Source of the DNA: Phellopilus nigrolimitatus
Lineage: Eukaryota > Basidiomycota > Agaricomycetes > Hymenochaetales > Hymenochaetaceae
Length of the DNA stretch: 64,000 nt
Direction: 5' to 3'
Assembly (NCBI GenBank): GCA_021029095.1
Contig: JAJOHG010000002.1
Coordinates: forward strand, 372,001 to 436,000
The notes below the pieces were generated by a model. That model was not told the origin of the DNA. It ran no database searches and was given only the letters and a program-made list of their open reading frames with translations. Within the stretch, counting starts at the first letter, position 1. Each line of letters begins with the position of its first letter. The position numbers and the translations under genes are program-made. This document shows positions 1 to 11,282 of this stretch, piece by piece.

Positions 1-19
1 CTAGCTGAACACATACTAG

Positions 20-1563
20 CACGGTCCGATCTGCTTGCCTGTCGGAACGGCATCCCCTAGTGCAAAGGAGTCCGAGGACTGTCTCTTCCTCGACGTTTAT
101 GCGCCGACGAACGCATCTACGACAACACCCCTCCCTGTGTATTTTTTTATTCAGGGTGGCGGGTTCAGCGAGAATTCGAATCCGAACTATAATGCATCGG
201 GTCTCATCACTGCGGGGGCCATGGACCTCGTTGTTGTGACCTTCAATTACCGCGTCGGGCCGTACGGGCTTCTGGCGAGCGAGGAAATACAGAAGAATGG
301 AGATATCAATGCCGGTCTGCTAGACCAGCGCAAAGCTCTTCAGTGGGTGCACGACAATATATCGAAGGTGAGCTGTGATCCACCAAACGAGGATTAAAAG
401 TAGCCACTGATTATTGCTTTCTTCGCAGTTCGGTGGTGACCCTGGGCACGTCGTCCTTGGTGGCGATAGCGCCGGTGCAGAGTCGGTCACTCTGCACCTT
501 ACCGCGTATTCTGGGGCTGCGACAGATCTCTTCCACGCGGTCATTGCGGAGTCGCAGTCCTTCCCGGAAACATTGAACGTGCCACAAGCCCAGTTCCAGT
601 ATGATACGCTTGTTAAGAGAGTAGGCTGTGCGGACCAAAGCGACACTCTCGCTTGCCTTCGCGCAACGGACATCAGCATCCTACAAGGCAACAATACTTT
701 GATCCCTTATCCTGGACGGAACTATCCACCTCTGTTTTCGTACAACGTTGTAGTCGACGGCAACTTCCTTACAGACATTCCGTACAACCTTTTCAGTCAG
801 GGAAAATTTGTTCGAGTGCCTTCGGCTTTTGGGTGAGCCATCTACGCTGTCATCCTAAAGAAACATTTACTGAAACATAGAATATTAGCGACGTCACGAA
901 CGAAGGGTCGATATTTACGTCTAAAAACCTCAATACTACCACGGATATGAACAACTTTCTGCAAAACAACTTCCCCAATCTGACTTCCAGCATGCTCAGC
1001 AACATCGATGTACTGTATCCGCAGTCCACCCCGGTTCCTGGTTATGGACCTTATTTCTCCGCTGCATCGAGTGCGTACGGTGAGATGAGATATATATGCC
1101 CAGGTATATTCGTCAGCCAGGAGATAAACAAATTCAGAAGTCCGTCCCCGAACTGGAATTATCAGTGAGCGCTTCGAGTTTCGTTGACACAGACAAATCA
1201 TGACACGAGAGTAGCTACAATGTAACAGATCCTGATCAGGTAGCACAGGGTGAAGGCGTCCCTCACACAGTCGAAATACACGCAATATGGGGCCCCAGCA
1301 ACACCAACGGCGGGGCACCTAAGAGCTACTTCACGACCAACGCAGCAATCGTGCCCGTTATGCAAGGTTACTGGACGAGCTTCATACGGACGTTCGACCC
1401 CAACACATATCGCGCGCCCGGAACGCCTGAGTGGGCCCCGTTCGGAACTGATCAGCAGAGGATATTGTTCGAAACGAATGCGACAAGGATGGAGACCGTT
1501 CCCGCAGATCAGGCGAGCAGATGCAATAACTTGACAAGCATGGCCGTGGACCTTCAACAGTAG
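20..1563 (+). CDS. Type-B carboxylesterase, tandem copy 1 (5' end outside window)
   Basis: Secreted serine esterase/lipase of the carboxylesterase type B (alpha/beta hydrolase) family; it should hydrolyse carboxylic esters outside the cell, substrate unknown. Exons visible: 20-367, 429-832, 889-1164, 1215-1563. Position 1 lies in the intron after exon 1, so the signal-peptide exon is missing from the window. The residues HGPICL opening the first visible exon, then ESEDCLFLDVYAP, the oxyanion-loop QGGGF, the nucleophile motif GGDSAGA, the acid motif GDVTNEG and the His motif GVPHTVEI are all intact, so nothing suggests a pseudogene. Its introns 2-4 and exon lengths match those of the two downstream copies, with one extra codon in the exon after the acid motif relative to copy 2. 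The 3' flank around 1627 is the empty counterpart of the element insertion behind copy 2. Confidence 0.9.
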
Positions 1564-2168
1564 ACACGTATTTTGAATTTCTGTTGGGACATTATCAATA
1601 TCGACTCTAGAGGACGTAGATACTAGTAGATCTTTAATTCGGTTTAATTTATTTGAGGACGAAAGCGAGAGCGGAAATGCATAATAAACACTGCAGCTGA
1701 GCTTTCCTAGTAGACTTGAGTTCAGAACATCGTGGTTACTGTCGTCGAGGTCGTCGCGCTTTTCCCAACTCGAATTTCACATGGCTCGCAAACGGAAAGG
1801 GAAGGCGCTATGCGAAAAAGGAAAAATAGGCAGCATCAAAAAGCCGAAACAGGCCGAAAGGGTCTCCGCTCAGCGCTCAGCGCTCAGCTTCTCGCTTCGC
1901 GCAGCACTACAATCGTGGCGGTTCGCCATTCCCCTCGACTCGAGTTCTAGCGTCGGTGACAGGAAGTTTGGTGATCAAAGCTCCAACAAACCACACCGCC
2001 ATCCCACAAATACGCGAAAGAATGTAATAATGCATCGCTTTCATTTCCTATAAGAGCTGTCCGTAGGTCTGTACCATTGTCTGAAGAACTCAAATCCCCA
2101 AAGTAACACAAGAAATCAAGGAAGCTCATCGCAGACTCATTGTATTCTCAAGAGCTAAAACAAAGACC
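1564..2168 (+). promoter_or_regulatory. Intergenic promoter of esterase copy 2
   Basis: No gene. From about 1650 this stretch is homologous to the 450 bp before copy 3 (from about 5490), so the duplicated unit includes the promoter. A TATAAG box lies at 2049-2054, 120 bp before the ATG. The same box is at 5821-5826, 124 bp before the ATG of copy 3. Three overlapping CGCTCAG repeats lie at about 1866-1890. Confidence 0.6.
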
Positions 2169-3982
2169 ATGCACTTAGCTCTCGCGATATCAACCTTATG
2201 GATTGCTGTCAATGTTGCATTTGGTGTCGACCCTTTGGTGACCGTTGGGAACACTAAACATCTTGGGACTGCACTCCCGAACGGAATTACTCAGTGGCTC
2301 GGTATACGCTTTGCCGCCCCGCCAGTAGGCGACCTACGCTTCAGAGCACCTGCTGACCCGCCCGCGAACGATACCGTTCATGTCGCTGATGCAGTATGTA
2401 ATGAACTAATCATATCCGAGAATAACTAGCTGAACACATACTAGCACGGTCCGATCTGCTTGCCTGTCGGAACAGCATCCCCTAGCGCAGATGAGTCCGA
2501 GGACTGTCTCTTCCTTGACGTTTATGCGCCGACGAACGCGTCCACGACGACACCCCTCCCCGTGTATTTCTTTATTCAGGGCGGCGGCTTCAGCGAGAAT
2601 TCGAATCCGAACTATAATGCATCGGGTCTCATCACTGCGGGGGCCATGGATCTCGTCGTTGTGACCTTCAATTACCGTGTCGGACCGTACGGGCTTCTAG
2701 CGAGCGAGGAGGTACGGAAGAATGGAGATATCAATGCCGGATTGCTAGACCAGCGCAAAGCTCTTCAGTGGGTGCACGACAACATATCGAAGGTGAGCTG
2801 TGATCCACCAAACGAGGATTTAGAGTAGCCACTGATTATTGTTTTCTTCGCAGTTCGGTGGTGACCCTGGGCACGTCGTCCTTGGCGGTGATAGCGCCGG
2901 TGCGGAATCAATCACTCTGCACCTTGCTGCATTTTCCGGGGCACCGACGAATCTCTTCCACGCTGTCATTGCGGAGTCGCAGTCCTTCCCGACAACACAG
3001 ACCGTGTCACAAGCCCAATTCCAGTATGATGTACTGGTTGAGCGTGTGGGCTGTGCGAACGAAAGCGACACTCTCGCCTGCCTTCGCGCAACAAACATTA
3101 CCACTCTGCAGAAGCATAGCGCTGCGATCCCCTTTCGTGGACGAAAGAAACCACCCGTCTTCTCGTATAACGCCGTTGTGGACGGCAACTTCCTTGTAGA
3201 CTTTCCATACAATCTCTTCACGCAGGGAAAGTTTATCAAAGTGCCTTCGGTTTTTGGGTAAGCCTTCAATATTTTCATCCGTTAGGCGTCTAGGTAAAGA
3301 CAGGTTTCATCAGCGACGATACGAACGAAGGGACATTGTTCACACCAAACCTGAGCACTACCGCGGATATGAATAATTTTTTGCAAGACAACTTCCCTAA
3401 TCTGACCTCGAGCATGCTCAACACCATCGATGCACTGTATCCGGAGTCCAGTCAATTTCGTGACCATGGAGCTTTCTACTTCACTGCAGCGACCGCGTAT
3501 GGCGAGATGAGATACATATGCCCAGGTATATTCATCAGCCAGGAGATAAACAAGACCAGAAGTCCGTTGCCGAACTGGAATTACCAGTAAGCCATTCGAG
3601 ATTTACTGACAGAGATAAATCATGACGCCGGAGTAGCTACAACGTAACAGACAAAAAAGAGCTTGCAGATGGATTAGGAGTTCCTCACACAATCGAAATC
3701 CATGCAATATGGGGTCCTAACAACACCAAGGGGGCACCTAAGAGCTACTTCACGACCAACGCAGCAATTGTGCCCGTTATGCAAGGTTATTGGACGAGCT
3801 TCATACGGACGTTCGACCCCAACACATATCGCGCACCCGGATCGCCTGAGTGGGCTCCGTTCGGAACTGGAGAGCAGAGGATATTGTTCGAAACGAATGC
3901 GACAAGGATGGAGACTGTCCCAGCGGATCAGACGAGGAGGTGCGATTTCTTGACGAGTATAGCGGTCAACCTCCAACAGTAG
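2169..3982 (+). CDS. Type-B carboxylesterase, tandem copy 2 (complete)
   Basis: Complete secreted carboxylesterase of 531 residues; exons 2169-2393, 2445-2792, 2854-3257, 3314-3586, 3637-3982. The ATG opens a hydrophobic signal peptide (MHLALAISTLWIAVNVAFG). Then follow EDCLFLDVYAP, QGGGF, GGDSAGA with the catalytic Ser, GDDTNEGT with the catalytic Glu, and GVPHTIEI with the catalytic His. The length is normal for fungal type-B esterases. Its 5' half, including intron 2, is almost identical to copy 1. Intron 3, intron 4 and much of the 3' half match copy 3 instead; intron 4 is identical over all 50 bases. This points to gene conversion or unequal crossing-over. Family assignment is certain; the substrate is not known. 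Confidence 0.93.
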
Positions 3983-4045
3983 ATACGTATTTTGAGCGTA
4001 GGATGGGACATTATCGATATCGATTCTAGAACGCAGGTACCAGGA

Positions 4046-5469
4046 CAGTTGAATATCTCATAATGCATCACCTAATAATGTATAAAATTTAATAATGCAT
4101 CTAAAGTCCGGGAACTGACTTCGTTCCACCCAAAATATGCAAGAAATCTAATGCATAAGTTTTTTGGGGGGATTAGTAGATACTAGTTCGGGGTATTCTC
4201 CTGTTGAAATATGGGGCGAGGTCGTCAGCAGTTGCGCACAGAGTTCATTTGACCCGTTGGCCCGTTGGCAGCGGCGGGCCGTGGGCAAACGCGATAGATA
4301 GCATTAACCGTCAGCCTATATGCTACTTGTTTACTAATCTACCTATGTCCGTAACCCCGAAACAGTTTTTGCGGGTTCGCAGAAATTCCAACATCTCCAA
4401 CAAAGACACAATCGTCGTCTCGATATGGTGATTCTTAGGCTGACCTAACTGTATTGAATTTTCGTCTTCGTGGCGCTGGCGGAGACAACGAAAGTGTTTC
4501 CAAGTATATCATGTAACTCGTAGTGGGACTCCCGAGGGCGCATACATGCTGAATACACTACGAAAAGTATTCGAACTCCGACTCCGCCAAATACAGTTAA
4601 ATATAACTCGTTACATAAGCCATATACATACATGTATTTCAACAAACTGATCTTCAGCATGTCTGATAAATACAGTGGAACCTCCCAAACTGCATAAAGG
4701 TCGGTGGAAGGGTCGGCTTATGCTTATTCAGAGGTTATGCAATACGAGAAACTTGACTTATTAGGTAATTAGAACCATTAAATCAGAGGATAAGCTATGA
4801 TGGTATTTATTGGTTGCTATAACATCCCCTAAGCCGAAAAAAACTCTGTGCGATAGCAGACTGTACAAGGCTCTTTGTGTGCTCTGCTCACAGCTTTATT
4901 CTGAGTTGGTGGAGATGGTCGTGAGCCTGCCTGAAATCTGGCTGAATGCTCAATGGCACCGGGATTCTCCCAAAAGATGGGGAAGGCCTGTGGAATGAGC
5001 ACTGAGAGTATGTCAAAGCCTCATCATGGCGTTTATAAGTGAAAAAATGTGGAAGAAAAGGAGAAAATAATCAATGAAAGTGTTGCAACCCGATGGCAAC
5101 TGACCTCGCATAATGCATATCCATATTTAATTTACTCAAATTGGCTATGCATTATACATATATAATTTTATGCATTATCATATAAGGATTTTCTATCTAC
5201 CGACCCGGTGGAAACTCGGATCTATGCATTATGGGAGGTTATGCATTATGAGAGTTATGCAATATGGGAGGTTCCACTGTACAGTAGCACAATTTTTTCG
5301 TTCTTGAAACACTAGCTCTTTTTGTATATTTGCTGGTGAAAATGTCACACATTAAGCTAAAGTCACTAGTTGTCACGGATATGTGACATACACGTAATAT
5401 TGCATAATATCTACTAATGCATCCAAAAATTAAAATCCGGGAACGAATGCATTATGAAATATTCAACTG
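4046..5469. mobile_element. Outer inverted-repeat DNA element (TA-target, pogo/Tc1-like MITE)
   Basis: The ends are inverted repeats: CAGTTGAATATCTCATAATG at 4046 and its near-perfect complement ending at 5469. The right flank is TA; the left flank reads GA, probably a decayed TA. The matching place behind esterase copy 1 (about 1600-1650) has one uninterrupted TA at 1627-1628, which is the empty site. About 800 bp remain once the inner element is subtracted, and I find no transposase reading frame, so it is non-autonomous. TA target preference and CAG-type termini fit the Tc1/mariner-pogo superfamily; this assignment is inferred. Confidence 0.75.
4673..5279. mobile_element. Inner nested inverted-repeat element (607 bp, TA duplication)
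   Basis: The ends CAGTGGAACCTCCC at 4673 and GGGAGGTTCCACTG ending at 5279 are inverted repeats, flanked by TA on both sides (4671-4672 and 5280-5281). The element lies inside the outer one and therefore inserted later. The subterminal part is rich in repeated TATGCATTATG-like words. No coding capacity is seen. Its right 175 bp recurs, inverted and nearly identical, at 62428-62610, so this is a family with several genomic copies. Probably a non-autonomous pogo-like MITE. Confidence 0.82.
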
Positions 5470-5944
5470 TAGAACTTTTATTCAATATAAGTTATTTGAG
5501 GACGAAAGCGAGCGCGGAAAGGCATAATAAATACTAGACCTGAGCCTTTTTAATAAACTTGAGTGTCGTCGCGCTCCTCGGAAAGGAAAGATAGGCAACA
5601 TCAAAAAGCCGAAACAGGCGGCGCTCAGCGCTCAGCTGCGACATCATATCATACTAGTTGAGCGCTGAGCGGAGACACTGTCAGAGCGATTCGCCATTTC
5701 CCTTGACTCGAGTTTTGGCAGCCTGTGACAGAGGGTCTGGTGATCCAACTTCCAACATACCGTGTCACCGGCATCCCACAAATACGCGGAAGAATGTAAT
5801 TATAGATTGCTTTCATTTCGTATAAGAGCTGTCCGTACATTGATCTGTACCATTGTCTGAAGAACTCAAATTCTGAAAGCAACACACGAAATCAGAAAAG
5901 CTCATCGCCGACTCACTGTATTCTCAAGAACTAAAACAAAGACC
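5470..5944 (+). promoter_or_regulatory. Promoter region of esterase copy 3 with local inversion
   Basis: Homologous to the copy 2 promoter. TATAAG lies at 5821-5826. A perfect 12-bp inverted repeat, GCTCAGCGCTCA at 5623-5634 and its complement at 5659-5670, brackets a 24-bp spacer. In copy 2 the equivalent bases are direct CGCTCAG repeats, so a short segment appears inverted here. Confidence 0.55.
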
Positions 5945-7765
5945 ATGCACTTAGCTTTCGCGATATCGACCTTATGGATTGCTGTCAATGTTGCATTTGG
6001 TGTCGACCCTCTGGTGACCGTTGGGAACACTAAACATCTTGGGACTGCACTCCCGAACGGAATTACTCAGTGGCTCGGTATACGCTTTGCCGCCCCGCCA
6101 GTAGGCGACCTCCGCTTCAGAGCACCTGCTGACCCGCCCGCGAACAATACCGTTCATATCGCTGATGCAGTGGGTAATTGTTCAACCATGTGTGAAAATA
6201 ATCGACTCAGAAGCCCTAGCACGGAGCAGTCTGTCTGAGCACGGGTTCGGGGTTCCCCGTTGCAGGAGAGTCCGAGGACTGCCTTTTCCTTGACGTATTC
6301 GCGCCGACGAACGCATCCACGGCGGCGCGTCTTCCCGTGTTCTTCTTCATTCAGGGCGGCGGCTTCAACGAAGATTCGAATGCGAACTACAATGCGTCGG
6401 GCCTCATTAAGGCGGCAGACATGGACCTCGTGGTTGTCACTTTCAATTACCGCGTCGGACCGTATGGATTTTTAGCGAGCAAAGAAGTGCAAAAAAATGG
6501 CAATATCAACGTCGGATTGCTAGACCAGCGTAAAGTGCTTGCGTGGGTACACGACCACATATCGAAGGTGAACTGTGTTAATTGCCAGGCGGGGACATAA
6601 AGTGGCCTCTAATGATTGTTTTCTTCGCAGTTCGGTGGTGATCCTGGGCACGTCGTTCTTGGTGGCGATAGCGCTGGTGCAGAGTCAATCACTTTGCATC
6701 TTACTGCATTTTCCGGGGCACCGACGAATCTCTTCCACGCTGTCATTGCGGAGTCGCAGTCTTTCCCGACAACACTAACCGTATCACAAGCCCAATTCCA
6801 GTATGATGCACTCGCTGAGCGTGTGGGCTGTGCGAACGAAAGCGACACTCTCGCCTGCCTTCGCGCGACAAACATTAGCACTCTGCAGAAGGATAACATT
6901 GCGATCCCCTTTCCTGGACGGGAGAATCCACCCGACTTCCTGTATAACGCCATTGTTGACGGAGACTTCCTTGTAGATTTTCCGTTCAATCTCTTCGCTC
7001 AGGGAAAGTTTATCAAGGTGCCTTCGGTTTTTGGGTAAGCCTTCAATATTTTCATCCGTTAGTAGTCTAGGTAAAGACAGGTTTCGTTAGCGACGATACG
7101 AACGAAGGAACGATATTCACACCCACTGACCTTAACACTACCTCGGATATGAACAATTTTTTACTGGATAACTTCCCTAATCTGACCTCGAGCATGCTCA
7201 ACACCATCGATGTGCTGTATCCGGAGTCCAGTCAATTTTCTGGCCACGGAGCTTTCTACTTCGCTGCAGCGACCGCGTATGGCGAGATGAGATACATATG
7301 CCCAGGTATATTCATCAGCCAGGAGATAAACAAGACCAGAAGTCCGTTGCCGAACTGGAATTACCAGTAAGCCATTCGAGATTTACTGACAGAGATAAAT
7401 CATGACGCCGGAGTAGCTACAACGTAACAGACAAAAAAGAGCTTGCAGACGGTTTAGGAGTTCCTCACACAATCGAAATCCATGCAATATGGGGCCCCAA
7501 CAACACCAACGGCGGGTCGCCTAAAAGCTACTTCACGACCAACGCAGCAATCGTGCCCGTCATGCAGGGCTACTGGACGAGCTTCATACGGACGTTCGAC
7601 CCCAATACATTCCGCGCATCCGGATCGCCTGAGTGGGTTCCATTTGGAGACGGACAGCAGAGGATACTGTTCGAAACGAATGCGACAAGGATGGAGACTG
7701 TCCCAGCGGGTCAGACGAGGAGGTGCGATTTCTTGACGAGTATAGCGGTCAATCTCCAACAGTAG
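5945..7765 (+). CDS. Type-B carboxylesterase, tandem copy 3 (complete)
   Basis: Complete secreted esterase of 533 residues; exons 5945-6169, 6220-6567, 6631-7034, 7091-7366, 7417-7765. The signal peptide is nearly the same as in copy 2. Catalytic residues by count: oxyanion QGGGF at 120-124, Ser205 in GGDSAGA, Glu331 in GDDTNEGT, His435 in GVPHTIEI. The stretch after exon 1 has diverged most: residues 76-91 read HGAVCLSTGSGFPVAG, and intron 1 starts with the weaker donor GTGGGT. The 3' half is close to copy 2. The three copies lie head to tail, consistent with local duplication of an extracellular hydrolase. Confidence 0.93.
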
Positions 7766-8032
7766 TTGTTAAACGGGAAGAGATTGTATATGAGATTAAA
7801 GCAAAACCACGCGTAAAACGTCGTTCCGAGCTGCAGAATACACTATGTTCGAAGTGATAGATGAAGCGGGAAGCAAGCAATGCAGGCTATGACCAAACGC
7901 GTCATGACGCGACGTGGCAGACACGCTTGAAGTTGGCATTGTTGGACGCTTGAGCTCGACGACAACCGAACTTCGCCGCCGCTAGCAGCGAAATCCTCAC
8001 AACCGTCTGGCTCGTCACATTCCTGGCTGAAT

Positions 8033-8702
8033 ATGTGGCTCACAGATGCTCAGAGTTAGTGTATCTGTTTCCGTTTCGGGGAAACTCATACATGAAGTCT
8101 CTTGCAGAAATCGGCGTGGCTCTGACCTCGTTTGGTGGCCTCTTCATGCTCCTTGGCGTCATTCTCTTTTTCGACGGCAGTCTTCTTGCGTTGGGAAATG
8201 TATTGTCGCGTCTTCTGTGATTGCAATTCTTGCTTGCTGATTCTTAGCTTGCTGCCACAGATCTTGTTCCTCTCAGGCATCACGCTCATCATCGGTCCGC
8301 ACAAGACGTTCTACTTTTTCGCTCGCAAGCAAAAACTGCGTGGCACACTTTGTTTCTTCGGCGGTGTCCTATTGGTATTCTTCAAATGGCCATTTATTGG
8401 GGTGATAGTTGAAACATTTGGGTTCCTGAATCTTTTCGGGTGAGTTCGAGGTCATCTTCCAATGACCGCCAGAAACTCGTCATGCTGATGCTTCGCCTCG
8501 TCCCTCTCAGAGACTTCTTCCCTGTGATCCTCACGTTCCTGCGTCAACTCCCGCTCATCGGGAATATGTTATCTATGCCTTACGTTCGAGATGTATGTGC
8601 TTATATACTTCCGCTTTAGACTTGATTCGTCCGTTGCTCTAACGAGTGCGCTATGTACAGGTTGCAGATCGGATGGCAGGCTCTCGCCAGTCCATTGTTT
8701 AA
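8033..8702 (+). CDS. GOT1: Golgi transport protein GOT1
   Basis: Small tetra-spanning membrane protein of the Got1/Sft2 family, which acts in ER-Golgi and early Golgi vesicle traffic. Exons 8033-8054, 8108-8199, 8261-8439, 8511-8592, 8661-8702 give 138 residues, the same size as animal GOT1B. A 22-base first exon encodes MWLTDAQ and joins in phase to KIGVALTSFGG, matching the start usual in the family. The ATG at 8092 lies inside intron 1 and is not the start. Visible family blocks are LLGVILFFDGSLLALGN, LSGITLIIGPHKTFYFF, RGTLCFFGGVLLVF, WPFIGVIVETFGF and FFPVILTFLRQLPLIG. It converges with the transporter gene on the other strand. Confidence 0.95.
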
Positions 8703-8993
8703 TTAATATATGTTTTTTTTTCTCAACTATGGTAGACGCGGATATACCTCTCCTCTGGTCCTCAGACGTATTTTCCGCATTTAAGTAGTGAACAGCGTCC
8801 CGTGAAGCTCGGGTCAGGGATCAAGAGGTTATAAATCTGATCGCAAACGAACAAGGTGGAAGTCGATCCGAACCTTTTGGGCTAATTTGTTATATTACAG
8901 GATCTACCGGGTAGGACACGTCTAGCATGATGAGTATAATGCAACATGTCCACTTCGGTCATGAAGGAGCTCGGAGCTCGTCGATAACTAATC

Positions 8994-11282
8994 TTACACG
9001 GTCTTCTCCATCATCTCATCCTTGCCGCTCTTTTTGATGCTTCCACTTGCGCTGTCGCGATCCTGATTCTTCGCATATATTTGTTCCACGATGGTTCCGG
9101 GCTCTAAAGAGCCCGCGGCGACGGCCGCCGTGCGTACCACCTCTTCATCCTCGACGTTACGGAAGCGGAAGCCACCCTTCATCGCCTGGTCGATGCAAAG
9201 ACCGCTAGAAACAGGAAGTTCACGAGTACAATTTCGGGATCAGTTGTGCTGGCAAGGGTTTGAAGCGAATGAACATACACGGCATAAATGAGCATAGTGA
9301 GATATCCCGTCATGGGGACGAGGTAGGAGCGGCGCGTGCTTGCGCGATCGGCGAGGGCACCCTGCGCAGGCGGATACCACGCACCACCTCCGACACCCTT
9401 CGCCAGGGTCAGCATCCGGTTCTCAGGATACAAAAATGCGAGCGCACTAACCATGACAATAAGGCCAGAACCCCTTTTCGTGTGCACGCCGAGGTTCTTC
9501 GTACCGAGCGTGAAGATACTCTACAACATTTTTCAAGTTTCCCGTCCTTACTACCTTGGGAGTTGATTTGACGTACCGGATAGCAAATTGATTCAAAATA
9601 AAAGAGAACAAAGAGCATGCCGACAGCGGGCCAACCTTCCAGTAATGCGACGCATATACATGCAATAGAGCACATGAACGCATGAAACGTGAGCATGAGT
9701 GCGGGGTCTATCCAGCGCAGGAGAACGACGCCGACGAAGCGGCCGATGGTGAACGTCACTTGGCACAGCGAGAATAAGGTGCTCGCCCTCGACTGCGAGA
9801 TACCTATGCCCTCCTCTGAGAGAAAGTTCACTACAAACGACGCGACGGTCACTTGCGCGCCGCTAGATGGACACCAAAAATCAACCTGGAGTTAGCTTCC
9901 TATTTCCGTGGAGAACGATGAAGAATCGGCTACGGACGTGTAACCTGTCTGCGCAATCCAGCCGAAAATGCAGCGGTACTGCTTGTAGAAGGGGCCTTTT
10001 TCAGCATCAAGACCCTTCGCTGCCAAATCCTCCGTCAGCGCATCCTCGGTTATCTCGGGAAGGTCGCAGAAACTGGCCGTCGAGCCCTATCAGTCAGCGC
10101 CCCTGCATCAAAACGTGCAAGTTGAATGTAAGCTCACTAGAAGAGAATATTCAAAACAAGTCCCAGCCCTGCGACAGCGAGGTACACCCTACATTCCATC
10201 AATGTATCAATATTCTTCAACTGATCCTGAAAAAAAGAACATGAACCGACCATTGCACAGTGGCGAGGCCTGTCGCGTTCTTGCCGATGAAGAACCAGCG
10301 AGAAGCGATAAGCGGACCCGCGAAGGAAGCCACGCCTTGGAATCCTTGGCTGAAATTAAGGCGCCCGGCAGCGTGCTTCGGGCTTCCCAGCACGGCGATG
10401 TAGGAGTTTGCGGCGACCTCCAGCGTTGCGAGACCGCAGCCTAGAAGCAATAGAAGTGAGCAACCCATGATGAAATGATAAGAGACTAATAAAGGGAATA
10501 GGCAAGAAGACTCACCAATAACGAACGTGCACCCGACAAATCCACCATAGGCACGGAATTTAGCAGAGGGCCAGAAAAAAATAGCGCCTTTAAAACAGTT
10601 AGGTTAGTTTTTATAACCTCAAATCGAAAGTTCTTATTACCAATCGAGTATAGCGACAAGCCGATATGAATACCCCTCTGTATGTTGAAGGTTAAAACCG
10701 TCTGGTCGTCTGGTCAGGTGAGTGATACCAATCACAAACCTTGTATCCAAACCTCCTCATCTGCACCGAGAAGTATTATGAGAAAACCCATGCTCTGAGG
10801 TTGTAATGACAAATGGAAAGGCTCACAAATGCTCCGGCGAAGGGTGCCCATACGAAATATGCACCCTGGGCATTTTATAAGTCATTGCAAGTCGAACCCG
10901 GGGAATCTGACTTACGAAGTATGCGAGCTGAAGAAGGGTACTCTGGAGCTTCGTGATTCCAAAGACGACTTGGAAATGGGCATTAAGGACGTCGAGAAGC
11001 TAGGAGATGATTTGGTGAGTACATCGTGTCGTTTGTCTGTCATCGAAGAAATTTCCATCCGCACACCATATGCAAAACCCCCTAAGTGGTGGATACGTAT
11101 CAGGTGAAAAATCCGGCAGTAACGTGATACTCACATGTGAAGAACAACGAAGTGACGAGGGCAAATGCGAATACCCATCTCCTCCACGGTAGGTCCGCCG
11201 CTGCATTACAAGAAATATAAATATACTATGCATATTAAAGACTAGGAAAAATAAAGATACCTGATACGCCTTGTACTGCCAT
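8994..11282 (-). CDS. FHS-family MFS transporter (FucP-like sugar/H+ symporter)
   Basis: Plasma-membrane major facilitator of the fucose/glucose-galactose:H+ symporter type. Fifteen exons: 11282-11261, 11200-11135, 11081-11065, 10999-10916, 10865-10827, 10760-10740, 10677-10641, 10587-10516, 10440-10251, 10188-10138, 10072-9934, 9885-9577, 9520-9452, 9397-9279, 9204-8994; 481 residues. Family blocks include FAYGLLDVLNAHFQVV, GAYFVWAPFAGAFMRRFGYK, GAIFFWPSAKFR, EVAANSYIAVLG, RLNFSQGFQG, GAQVTVASFVVNF and a cytosolic tail rich in charged residues. Several exons are tiny (17, 21, 22 bases). Exon 11's donor (GTAGCC) is the least certain junction, and it adds the residues SVDFWCPS compared with relatives as I remember them. 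Actual substrate unknown. Confidence 0.88.

Noticed and set aside
8092..8094. ATG at 8092 as the GOT1 start
   Set aside because: It is inside intron 1; the 22-base exon at 8033 supplies the conserved MWLTDAQK start.
10231..10250. A 20-base intron in the sugar symporter
   Set aside because: Below the minimum workable length; a longer intron (10250-10189) restores the conserved TVQWVYLAVAG junction.
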